Shown here: positions 6,514 to 12,191 of the stretch, in pieces | Layout: the number at the start of each line of letters is the position of its first letter | How positions within the stretch are numbered: the first letter of the stretch is position 1 | Translations under genes and position numbers: made by a program | Assembly: GCA_947624465.1 (NCBI GenBank) | Contig: CANQKJ010000034.1 | Location: 1 to 12,191 of the forward strand | Reading direction: 5' to 3' | Length of the DNA stretch: 12,191 bases | DNA from: an uncultured Oscillospiraceae bacterium | GTDB lineage: Bacteria; Bacillota; Clostridia; Oscillospirales; Oscillospiraceae | Notes under the pieces: generated by a model | Seen by the model: the letters and a program-made list of their open reading frames with translations, nothing else | Databases searched by the model: none | Told to the model about the DNA's origin: nothing

Positions 6514-7527
6514 ATGCCGATACCGGTATTGTTTATTGGCGCCGCCGCGGCGGCGGGGGCGTTTGGCGTCGGGAAGACCGTAAAGGCGGGGGTCGACACG
6601 GTCAACGCGAACAGCATCAACAAAACCGCCAACGAGATCGTGGATGACGCCACAAAGCTGGTGAACGCCCAAAGGGAGGCGTGCAGCAATTCCCTCTCCC
6701 ACCTGGGCAGCGAAAAGCTGTTCGTGCTGAACACCAGCATGACGCAGTTCCTGGATACGTTCACAAAGATCAAAAATGTGGACTTCCGGGAGACGGAAGG
6801 GCTCAATGAGCTGAGCCGGCTCCATGTGGATGAAAAAGAGTTCACCGAGATGAAGGCTATGGTGAGCTTCGCCGGCTCCCTGGCGGGCGGGACGATCGCC
6901 GGGACCGCCGGCGGGGCGCTGACCGCCTTCGGAGCTTACGGCGCGGCGCAGGCCCTTGCGGTCGCCTCCACCGGCACTGCCATCTCCACCCTGAGCGGCG
7001 CGGCGGCCACCAACGCGACGCTGGCCTTTTTCGGGGGCGGCGCTTTGTCGGCGGGCGGCCTCGGCATGGCGGGAGGGGTCGTGGTGCTCGGCGGACTTGT
7101 GGTGGGGCCGGCCCTTGCCGTCATGGGTCTGGTCACGGGGGCTGCCGCAAGCAAAAACCTTGAGCAGGCGCGCACCAACAAAGCGGAGGCCATCCAAATC
7201 GCGTCCCAACTGAATACAGCGTCCCTGCAGTGCGAGACGATTCGGCGGCGCACCTATATGTTCTACAATCTGCTCGCCCGGCTGGATACCTATTTCCTTC
7301 CGCTGATCTATCAAATGGAGGACATCGTGAAAACAGAGGGTGACGACTACAGGACCTATTCCGATGCCTCCAAGCAGACGATCGCCTCCTGTGCAAGCGT
7401 GGCCGTTTCGGTCAAGTCCGTCCTTGACACGCCGCTGTTGACAGATGACGGGCTTATGACTGACGAATCGGAGAGTACCGCTTCCAGCATCGAGGGCTTC
7501 CTGAAGAATATGCGGATCCCGTACTGA
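6514..7527 (+). CDS. Glycine-rich hydrophobic protein, probable membrane-inserting component
   Basis: A 337-aa protein. A short hydrophobic Ala/Gly start (4-20) is followed by helical soluble segments (30-115), then a block of almost 100 residues (116-213) made of Gly, Ala and hydrophobics, with segments such as GTAISTLSGAAATNATLAFF and GGLGMAGGVVVLGGLVVGPA, then more soluble helix (214-305) and a polar tail. The central block has no charged residue from about 117 to 213, enough for several membrane passes with GxxxG-type packing. I recall similar blocks in widespread uncharacterised proteins found near TerB genes. The start ATG 6514 has GGGAGGGG 8 nt upstream. A pore-forming or membrane-remodelling effector is plausible; it could also be a scaffold. 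The function is unproven. Confidence 0.7.
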   Translation: MPIPVLFIGAAAAAGAFGVGKTVKAGVDTVNANSINKTANEIVDDATKLVNAQREACSNSLSHLGSEKLFVLNTSMTQFLDTFTKIKNVDFRETEGLNELSRLHVDEKEFTEMKAMVSFAGSLAGGTIAGTAGGALTAFGAYGAAQALAVASTGTAISTLSGAAATNATLAFFGGGALSAGGLGMAGGVVVLGGLVVGPALAVMGLVTGAAASKNLEQARTNKAEAIQIASQLNTASLQCETIRRRTYMFYNLLARLDTYFLPLIYQMEDIVKTEGDDYRTYSDASKQTIASCASVAVSVKSVLDTPLLTDDGLMTDESESTASSIEGFLKNMRIPY

Positions 7528-7587
7528 CTGACTGCTGTTAAAGAACGCTTTCAGGCGGACGATCAGCGGTTCAGGAGATGTAAAAAA

Positions 7588-8307
7588 GTGAACTACGTCA
7601 GAGGGATCAAGCTTCGGGAAAAGCCGGACAAAGGATCATATCTGAGTTCAATGCCCTCGGTCCGCTGGTTAGGCCAGATGGAGAGCTTGGACTTCCATAT
7701 GCCGGTCACCTTCTTTGTCGGCGAAAATGGGACGGGCAAATCCACTTTTCTGGAGGCCATCGCCGTCTCCATGGGCTTTAACCCGGAGGGCGGCTCAAGG
7801 GATTTTTCCTTCTCAACACGGGAAACACATTCCGAACTGTGCGACCTGATCACCACGATCAAAACTATTTCGCCTGAGGATGGTTTTTTCCTGAGGGCCG
7901 AAAGTTTTTATAACGCTGCCAGCTACCTCGATGAAAACAGCACTCTGATACGGTATGGTGGGACTTCCCTTCATGAGCAGTCTCACGGAGAATCCTTCTT
8001 AGCTCTCGTGAAGAACAGATTTGAGGGGAACGGGCTGTATATTCTGGACGAGCCGGAGGCGGCCCTCTCCCCGCAGCGGCAGCTAAACCTCATGATGGAA
8101 ATCGATCGCCTCGTAAAGGAAAATTCCCAATTCATTATCGCGACACATTCGCCTATTCTAATGGCATTCCCAAACGCTGAACTATATCAGTTCTCAGATT
8201 CGGGAATCGATAAAGTAGCCTATCAAGATACGGAACACTATTTAATTACAAAACAATTTTTCAATGCCCCGGAGCGGATACTGCACTATCTGTTTGACAG
8301 CAAATAG
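7588..8307 (+). CDS. Small ABC/OLD-like AAA ATPase
   Basis: A 239-aa soluble ATPase with one nucleotide-binding domain. Walker A is GENGTGKST (45-53), the signature region is SLHEQSHGES (127-136), Walker B is LYILDEPEAALSP (150-162) and the switch histidine is in ATHSP (185-189). The DEPEAALSP pattern is that of RecF/OLD-like ABC ATPases, not of transporter subunits, and no TOPRIM or nuclease domain is attached. It starts with GTG 7588, with AGGAG 10 nt upstream, 60 nt after the glycine-rich gene and before the terminator at 8325. It is probably the last gene of the operon; the larger gap allows a separate origin. Acting as a sensor or energy module for the upstream genes is inference. Confidence 0.85.
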   Translation: MNYVRGIKLREKPDKGSYLSSMPSVRWLGQMESLDFHMPVTFFVGENGTGKSTFLEAIAVSMGFNPEGGSRDFSFSTRETHSELCDLITTIKTISPEDGFFLRAESFYNAASYLDENSTLIRYGGTSLHEQSHGESFLALVKNRFEGNGLYILDEPEAALSPQRQLNLMMEIDRLVKENSQFIIATHSPILMAFPNAELYQFSDSGIDKVAYQDTEHYLITKQFFNAPERILHYLFDSK

Positions 8308-8324
8308 GACCACTCAAGATCATA

Positions 8325-8364
8325 GGTGCCCTTCCATCTCCGGGTGGAAGGGCGCCTCTCTTTT
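8325..8364 (+). terminator. Rho-independent terminator after the five-gene operon
   Basis: GGTGCCCTTCCA (8325-8336) pairs with TGGAAGGGCGCC (8345-8356) with one mismatch, around an 8-nt loop, followed by TCTCTTTT. It lies 18 nt after the ATPase stop and closes the operon. Confidence 0.85.
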
Positions 8365-8787
8365 CCTGACGCTGCTATCAGGCCAGCGGCGGCGGCTTCG
8401 CTCTGGACCTGCCGTCCCTCCATCAGGTGGAGGACCCCCTCCAACGGTTGCGGACGAACAATACTCATGGAACAAGAAAAAGACTCCGCCGATCTGCTCC
8501 CCGCGTGATCCACTCTCTGCTGATAAAAAGCGCAGGGCCAACGCTCATCTGATTCACTCCCTGTTTACCCCCGTGAGCCGTTTTGAGGCCCGCCTGCCGG
8601 TGGGGTGGCATCCGTGCCCATCCCGGCAATTTTCCTCGAAACTCGCCCGCTTTTCGGGGGTCGGTTGCGCCACGATTTCCTCCGGCATTTTCACCAAATG
8701 AGGGCAAAGCAGAGGGGGCGAAAGAGGTGCGGGTTAAAGCGCGGGGGTCTATTGCCCCCTCGCGCGGTCCACAGCGCCCCGCAATGC
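8365..8787. other. About 420 bp GC-rich intergenic stretch, no credible gene
   Basis: Open frames exist on both strands, but none has a good ribosome binding site or recognisable protein. Visible structure: a hairpin near 8413-8434 (CTCCA/TGGAG arms), a small start-to-stop frame at 8467-8508 encoding MEQEKDSADLLPA without a good ribosome binding site, and GCGGGGG/CCCCCTCGC (8741-8763), an imperfect stem. This is probably the 5' part of the module that continues at 8788; the matching part of island 1 would lie before base 1. Confidence 0.5.
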
Positions 8788-8996
8788 GGGTCGCTTCAAG
8801 GGCTTTGTTGGTTTTCACGGCGGGGGTCACTTTTTCGGCGCGGGGGTCACTTCGGGGATGACTTCCCTGAGAAATGCCCGGTTTTTAAGCCTCTGGCCGG
8901 GTTCCAAACGGGGGCAAACGGTATTTTGGAGCAAAAACCGCAGAAGAAAAGACAGGCAAGAATTACTCTGCAGTAAACAAGGAAATGCTGCCCGGA
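8788..8996. repeat. Diverged copy of bases 1-208 (upstream part of the integration module)
   Basis: From 8788 the sequence follows window bases 1 onwards with scattered substitutions and small indels: the opening GGGTCGCTTCAAGGGCTTTG is identical, and both copies contain the tandem GGGGGTCACTT pair and a conserved block ending at the 69-bp leader. No ORF is credible here. Confidence 0.75.
8820..8852. repeat. Pair of 13-bp direct repeats, 20-bp period (copy 2)
   Basis: GCGGGGGTCACTT occurs at 8820-8832 and 8840-8852, as at 33-45 and 53-65. The period of two helical turns is conserved between the islands. Confidence 0.6.
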
Positions 8997-9065
8997 AAAT
9001 GATAACAGTTTGATAACTGTGCGCCGAACCCATAGCTATTCCCTCTGATTGCTGGTAGTGTTTGT
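8997..9065 (+). promoter_or_regulatory. Shared 69-bp leader, copy 2, upstream of the secreted protein gene
   Basis: It matches 10255-10323 at 59 of 69 positions without gaps (hand count). It contains the inverted repeat ACAGTT-TGAT-AACTGT (9006-9021) and a TATTCC box. A small hairpin GTGCT-GCGAA-AGCAC (9064-9078) overlaps its end. Placement 42 nt before the start codon of the secreted protein suggests this gene and the recombinase operon answer to the same regulator. Confidence 0.5.
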
Positions 9066-9106
9066 GCTGCGAAAGCACCAACCGAATCTGCAAAGGAGGA
9101 CAAAAA

Positions 9107-9943
9107 ATGAAGGACCGAGTAAAAAGTATGCTACTGATGGGCGTTGGCATCCTCGCCGGGGTAACGCTCACCAGCGGGGCCCAGGCAGCCGTGGCACGGC
9201 TCACCGCCACCCGAAGCAACTGCGCCGTCTACATCGACAGCCAGCGGACGGAACTCACCGCCTACATGATCAACGATGAAAACTACGTCCGGCTCCGTGA
9301 CATCGGCGCAAAGGTGGACTTCAACGTCTACTGGGACGGCACGGTCCAGATCGAATCGGACAAACCCTACACCGGCGTGGCGCCGGAGAAGCCAAAGCCC
9401 AGCGGAACGGTGACCCTGCCGGCGGACGGCAGCCAGTATGTCCCGAAGGTAGGCGACGTGATTCCGTGCGATGACGGAACCACATACACCATCAAGGATG
9501 TGAGCCGATGGGACGCCAATATGTTCGCGGAGGGACCGCTGCCTCCTCTGCCCACACCGACCTGTGACTGGAGCAGCTTCCCCGCCGTGGAACTGCCCGC
9601 TCTGGAGGTGAGGCACTACCAGAAGGCCAACGGGGACTACCTCTACATCCGCAACCTCTATGAGACCCGCCGAATGCAGTACACGCTGATGAATCTCGCA
9701 GGAACAAACCCTGAGACCAGTAGCGGGGGCAAACTGCGCTACGGCTCCAAGGGCACACCTTACGTCCGCATCAGCCTGACCATCCCGGACGGCGCTGGAG
9801 CCTGGTCCTTCTGGCCGTGGCGGGACAGCGAACTGAGCAAGCTGTTCAACTCCTGCCCGCCGGGAGCGTACAGCGTGGAGGCGTGGGATCTCTACAAGGA
9901 CGGGGTGTATAACCACACCGAGTACCGGGTCTATGTGACCTGA
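9107..9943 (+). CDS. Secreted stalk-domain (copper amine oxidase N-terminal-like) protein
   Basis: A predicted 278-aa exported protein. Residues 1-27 are a signal peptide (two early positive charges, hydrophobic core, ending SGAQA before A28); there is no lipobox cysteine. Residues about 33-88 match the stalk or copper amine oxidase N-terminal-like domain of clostridial surface proteins, with AYMINDENYVRLRDIGAKV and the typical WDG motif (76-78). Residues 100-278 are not recognised; they are rich in Tyr/Trp and end in a beta-like segment (YSVEAWDLYKDGVYNH). The start is ATG 9107 with AAAGGAGG (9092-9099) 7 nt upstream; the upstream extension of the frame lacks a better site. It sits between two copies of the 69-bp leader and has its own terminator. 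No enzymatic residues are evident. A cell-surface role is likely; its reason for being on the island is unknown. Confidence 0.8.
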   Translation: MKDRVKSMLLMGVGILAGVTLTSGAQAAVARLTATRSNCAVYIDSQRTELTAYMINDENYVRLRDIGAKVDFNVYWDGTVQIESDKPYTGVAPEKPKPSGTVTLPADGSQYVPKVGDVIPCDDGTTYTIKDVSRWDANMFAEGPLPPLPTPTCDWSSFPAVELPALEVRHYQKANGDYLYIRNLYETRRMQYTLMNLAGTNPETSSGGKLRYGSKGTPYVRISLTIPDGAGAWSFWPWRDSELSKLFNSCPPGAYSVEAWDLYKDGVYNHTEYRVYVT

Positions 9944-9956
9944 CCTCGCAAGAAAT

Positions 9957-9997
9957 CGGGAGCCGCTCCATCCGTGAAATGGAGCGGTTCGCCTTTT
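9957..9997 (+). terminator. Terminator of the secreted protein gene
   Basis: AGCCGCTCCAT (9961-9971) pairs with ATGGAGCGGTT (9979-9989) around a short loop, followed by CGCCTTTT. It lies 17 nt after the stop codon. Confidence 0.8.
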
Positions 9998-10010
9998 GGA
10001 AAAAGAGTTT

Positions 10011-10211
10011 TCTACGCATATAGAAACCGCTTTTGAGGGGGGGTAAGGTAACTATCAAGGGCTGCGAAGCACCGAAATGCGTAGAAAGCAGGGACCCCAT
10101 GTCACGCTTGTAAGTCCGCTTTTCAGAGGGATAAGGTAAATACACAGGCCCCTCCCGTTTCGCAATTTTGGGCCTTAGAGGATCAAGGGCTGTGGGACCC
10201 TAAAGCGTGAC
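10011..10211. repeat. Cluster of interleaved direct and inverted repeats upstream of the recombinase operon
   Basis: No gene is seen in 9998-10254. Three repeat sets overlap: (a) direct copies of CCGCTTTT...AGGG...TAAGGTAA at 10027-10054 and 10116-10142, 89 bp apart; (b) inverted TCTACGCAT (10011-10019) and ATGCGTAGA (10077-10085); (c) inverted GTCACGCTT (10101-10109) and AAGCGTGAC (10203-10211). ATCAAGGGCTG also occurs twice (near 10053 and 10182). Island 1 has nothing equivalent. It may be a binding array for a recombination protein, a folded RNA, or the scar of an inserted unit. Confidence 0.6.
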
Positions 10212-10254
10212 ACTGCGGCCACCAGCCAATAAAAAATGGCGGTCATCTGCAAAC

Positions 10255-10323
10255 AAATGATAACAGTTTGAAAACTGTGCGCAAAAGCCCTGGCTATTCT
10301 CTCTGTTTGCTGGTATTGTGTGT
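10255..10323 (+). promoter_or_regulatory. Shared 69-bp leader, copy 3, upstream of the recombinase operon of island 2
   Basis: The third copy of the block seen at 209-277 and 8997-9065, with identical length. The inverted repeat here is CAGTTT-GA-AAACTG, near-perfect dyad symmetry. It is followed directly by the AAAGGAGG ribosome binding site of the DUF6809-like gene. Confidence 0.5.
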
Positions 10324-10346
10324 CGCTGGAAAAGGAGGCGACCGCC

Positions 10347-10583
10347 ATGCCAGAATATCTGAAAGCACTGCACGAACGGTTCACCACAACGTCACCCGAA
10401 GCAGAAAAAACACAAAAGGAATTGAATCGCATCCTCGCCCGCCTGCGTGGACAGTTGGGCAAGAGCCAGAGAGTCCTGCTGCTCCATCTGTTGGATCTGG
10501 AGGACGATCTGCGGGACCAGACCTCCCTGGACAGTTTCCTCGCCGGCGTCCGTCTGGCCAGAGGGATCGAGCAGGCTGAGTGA
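10347..10583 (+). CDS. DUF6809-like small protein, C-terminally truncated by a frameshift (island 2)
   Basis: A 78-aa counterpart of the gene at 298-624, starting at ATG 10347 with AAAGGAGG upstream. The helical part through FLAGVRLARGI is intact. Relative to island 1, 2 bp are missing near 10574, so the frame ends at TGA 10581-10583. The lost tail is still readable in another frame up to 10668 (ELPPYSFDDENEE... and ending CRKNS, versus CKRNS in island 1), which shows this is a recent lesion. The stop now lies 66 nt before the recombinase start instead of overlapping it, so translational coupling is lost. The truncated protein may still work, as the conserved part is retained. Confidence 0.7.
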   Translation: MPEYLKALHERFTTTSPEAEKTQKELNRILARLRGQLGKSQRVLLLHLLDLEDDLRDQTSLDSFLAGVRLARGIEQAE

Positions 10584-10649
10584 ACTACCGCCCTACTCCT
10601 TCGACGATGAGAACGAAGAGAAAGCCAAGCAAAAGGCAGGTGAAGCACC

Positions 10650-11864
10650 ATGCAGAAAAAACTCCTGACCAACGGCAACGTATTCAAGCGCACCGACGGA
10701 CGCTGGAACGGCGTGGTCTGGTACCTTGACGAGCAGGGGGAGCGCAAGCGCAAATCCTTCTGCGGCACATCAAAGCCCGAAGTCAAGGCCAAGATCACCG
10801 AGTACATCGCGGACTTCAAGCACCAGATCGCCGCATCGGACGAGTCCAAGCAACTCCTTCGGGACAGCCTCGCCAACTGGCTCCGGGTCTTCAAGTTCCC
10901 ATCCGTAGAGCGCACCACCTACGATCGGTTAGAATGGACGGCAGAGCATCTGGTCTACCCGCTGCTGGGGGACAAGGTAGTGGGCGACGTCACCTCGGCG
11001 GATGTGAAAGCAACCCTTAACCACTGGATGGCCGCGGGCTTCGCCTACACCACCGTAAAGAAAGTCCACAACCTACTCACCGATTACTTCCGATACCTCA
11101 CGCAGCAGGAACTCATCTTCAAGAACCCCATGCTGGCGGCGCCCATGATCAAGCGGGCCAACTTCCTGGCCGCCCAGGGGAAGGAAAACCTGCCTACCTC
11201 CGAAACAGTCACAATCTTCTCACCCTCTGAAATCGAAAGGTTCAAGGCTGAAAGTGTGCGGAAGTGGAGCAACGGCAAACGCATCTACCAACAGTCCGCC
11301 GCCTATATCCTCATGCTAAACACCGGCCTCCGCACCTGCGAGGTGCTGGGACTGCTGAATAGCGACATAGATCTGGAGCGGAAAGTTATCCATCTACAGC
11401 GAGGCGTGAAGGAGATCGCCAAACGCAACGGAACAGATGCCGCCGGCGGCATGGAGATGAAGGTAGGCAAACTGAAAACCGCCTCCAGCAAGCGGGATGT
11501 ACCGCTAAACCAAGCGGCGGTCGACGCCATCCTGGACCTGCGGGCGGAGCGATACTTCGGAGAGAACAGCCCACTGATTGCCGACGAGAAAGGGAACTAC
11601 ACCAAGCCTGTGAACTTCCGCAAACGGTACTATCGCATCCTGGATGCTGCCGGGATAGAGCAGAAAGGACTACACTCCCTACGCCACACCTTCGCAACCA
11701 ACTTGGTCAACGGGGTCAAACAGCCTGACGGGACCATCAAGGCCCTCTCGCCCCGCCAGGTAGCAGACCTCCTGGGGCACTCCACCTCCGAGATCACCGA
11801 GCTCTACTATGTACGTAAAGACACCGCCCGTCTGGCCGGGATCACAGCGGGATTTGAGTTGTGA
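10650..11864 (+). CDS. Tyrosine recombinase / integrase (island 2)
   Basis: A 404-aa integrase of island 2, about 91% identical by hand count to the one at 606-1820. All catalytic residues are conserved at the same positions (R228, K276, H342, R345, H377, Y386). The differences cluster between residues 60 and 160, in the core-binding domain (for example AKLEDSMKNWIRV versus QLLRDSLANWLRV), while the N-terminal arm-binding domain is identical through residue 59. It starts with ATG 10650, with AGGTGA just upstream, where island 1 uses GTG. It lies 282 bp from the right att core. It should catalyse integration and excision of 2102-12191 and, given identical cores, could also act on island 1. Confidence 0.93.
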   Translation: MQKKLLTNGNVFKRTDGRWNGVVWYLDEQGERKRKSFCGTSKPEVKAKITEYIADFKHQIAASDESKQLLRDSLANWLRVFKFPSVERTTYDRLEWTAEHLVYPLLGDKVVGDVTSADVKATLNHWMAAGFAYTTVKKVHNLLTDYFRYLTQQELIFKNPMLAAPMIKRANFLAAQGKENLPTSETVTIFSPSEIERFKAESVRKWSNGKRIYQQSAAYILMLNTGLRTCEVLGLLNSDIDLERKVIHLQRGVKEIAKRNGTDAAGGMEMKVGKLKTASSKRDVPLNQAAVDAILDLRAERYFGENSPLIADEKGNYTKPVNFRKRYYRILDAAGIEQKGLHSLRHTFATNLVNGVKQPDGTIKALSPRQVADLLGHSTSEITELYYVRKDTARLAGITAGFEL

Positions 11865-11931
11865 ACCTGCAAAAATTACCCTGCCTAAAACAGTTGAGCC
11901 ATTCAGCGGCCCAAAAATTGAGTCACATGAT

Positions 11932-11975
11932 CAAAGAAAACGCCCCTCTGGTCAGGACCCACCGACCAGAGGGGC
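11932..11975 (-). terminator. Rho-independent terminator, best read on the minus strand (island 2)
   Basis: GCCCCTCTGGTC (11942-11953) and GACCAGAGGGGC (11964-11975) pair perfectly around a 10-nt loop. On the minus strand the stem is followed by GTTTTCTTTG. It has the same place and orientation as the hairpin at 1896-1933 but different stem bases. Confidence 0.65.
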
Positions 11976-12104
11976 CGAAAACTTTGATGCTATTTTGGTG
12001 CTGTACTCAACGGAACGGGGTGGGATCGTTGACGCCAGACAGCACGATTTGAGCATCATTCGGGCATCAGACTCGGTCTGCCGGAAAGCATCCTGCCGAA
12101 AAAG

Positions 12105-12144
12105 TACCGAAAAAGCTCCGAAGTCAGGTGACTTCGGAGCTTTT
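12105..12144 (-). terminator. tRNA-Trp terminator (island 2)
   Basis: The same hairpin as at 2067-2098 (arms AGCTCCGAAGTC and GACTTCGGAGCT), followed on the minus strand by TTTTTCGG. In tRNA orientation it lies directly downstream of the tRNA 3' end, so it would end the tRNA-Trp transcript. Confidence 0.65.
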
Positions 12145-12146
12145 AG

Positions 12147-12191
12147 TGGCAGGGGCAGAAGGATTCGAACCCTCGGCACTCGGTTTTGGAG
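12147..12191 (-). repeat. att core copy 2: 3' part of tRNA-Trp at the right end of island 2
   Basis: 45 bp identical to 2102-2146, reading on the minus strand as anticodon loop through CCA of tRNA-Trp. The window stops exactly where the identity with copy 1 stops, so whether the 5' half of a complete tRNA-Trp follows cannot be seen. Because the integrase lies next to this end, the intact tRNA gene is expected just to the right. Confidence 0.9.

Larger units (their letters stand above)
2102..12191. mobile_element. Island 2: complete integrative genomic island in tRNA-Trp
   Basis: It is delimited by two identical 45-bp repeats (2102-2146 and 12147-12191) that equal the 3' part of a tRNA-Trp gene, with a tyrosine recombinase gene close to the right repeat. 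It carries a Phd-Doc pair, a five-gene operon with an M48 peptidase, a secreted stalk-domain protein and the recombinase operon. I see no relaxase, replication initiator, type IV secretion or phage structural gene, so self-transfer is unlikely. It resembles tRNA-targeting accessory islands that excise with their own integrase. One full unit is 10,045 bp, counting one repeat. Confidence 0.8.

Noticed and set aside
5024..7314. Large minus-strand frames opposite the M48, TerB-like and glycine-rich genes (5024-5878, 5946-6845, 6430-7314)
   Set aside because: The plus-strand genes carry family motifs, strong ribosome binding sites and tight operon spacing; the antisense products match nothing I recognise.
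8264..8976. Several frames in 8264-8976 on both strands
   Set aside because: They lack start signals, are Arg/Pro/Ser rich as expected of chance GC-rich frames, and some run through the terminator at 8325-8364.
9131..9916. A 261-aa minus-strand frame opposite the secreted protein gene
   Set aside because: The plus-strand gene has a signal peptide, stalk motif, ribosome binding site and terminator; the antisense frame has none of these.
10011..10211. A CRISPR array
   Set aside because: There are only two copies of the direct repeat, mismatched, with no regular repeat-spacer pattern and no cas genes nearby.
10560..10668. Programmed ribosomal frameshift joining the two parts of the island 2 DUF6809-like gene
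   Set aside because: There is no slippery heptamer at the junction, and island 1 encodes the same protein in one frame; a 2-bp deletion is the simpler reading.
2102..12191. A prophage or conjugative transposon
   Set aside because: No capsid, portal, terminase, relaxase, coupling protein or replication gene is visible in the full 10 kb.

Overview
The window reads as part of a GC-rich Firmicutes chromosome, most likely a gut clostridium of the Oscillospiraceae type. The basis is the strong AGGAGG ribosome binding sites, a secreted 'stalk' (copper amine oxidase N-terminal-like) protein, DUF6809-like small proteins and the general codon style. The genus cannot be read from the sequence.

The layout is two related genomic islands stacked in tandem at a tRNA-Trp gene. 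Bases 1-2146 are the right end of island 1: leader, DUF6809-like gene, tyrosine recombinase, antisense-facing terminators and a 45-bp tRNA-Trp 3' fragment. Bases 2102-12191 are a complete island 2, bounded by two perfect copies of that 45-bp fragment spaced 10,045 bp apart. Its recombinase module (8788-12191) is a diverged copy of bases 1-2146, except that it carries about 1.26 kb extra holding the secreted stalk protein gene. The two recombinases differ at about 36 of 404 residues.

The cargo of island 2, left to right, is as follows. A Phd-Doc type toxin-antitoxin pair lies on the minus strand (2251-2870). Divergent from it, behind a near-consensus promoter, is a five-gene plus-strand run (3072-8307): a small XRE regulator, a 797-aa M48 metallopeptidase fused to a long C-terminal domain, a TerB-like protein, a glycine-rich hydrophobic (probably membrane-inserting) protein, and a small ABC-type ATPase. 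The run ends in a strong terminator at 8325-8364. Then come about 420 bp without a credible gene, the secreted protein gene, and the recombinase operon.

No relaxase, replication, capsid or conjugation gene is visible, so island 2 looks like a small integrative island that excises with its own recombinase and relies on other elements for transfer. The toxin-antitoxin pair would stabilise it. The M48/TerB/glycine-rich/ATPase operon is the most interesting cargo: its gene content (protease, possible pore former, ATPase sensor, private regulator) is what one would expect of an anti-phage or envelope-stress system. That function is inference and nothing in the sequence proves it.
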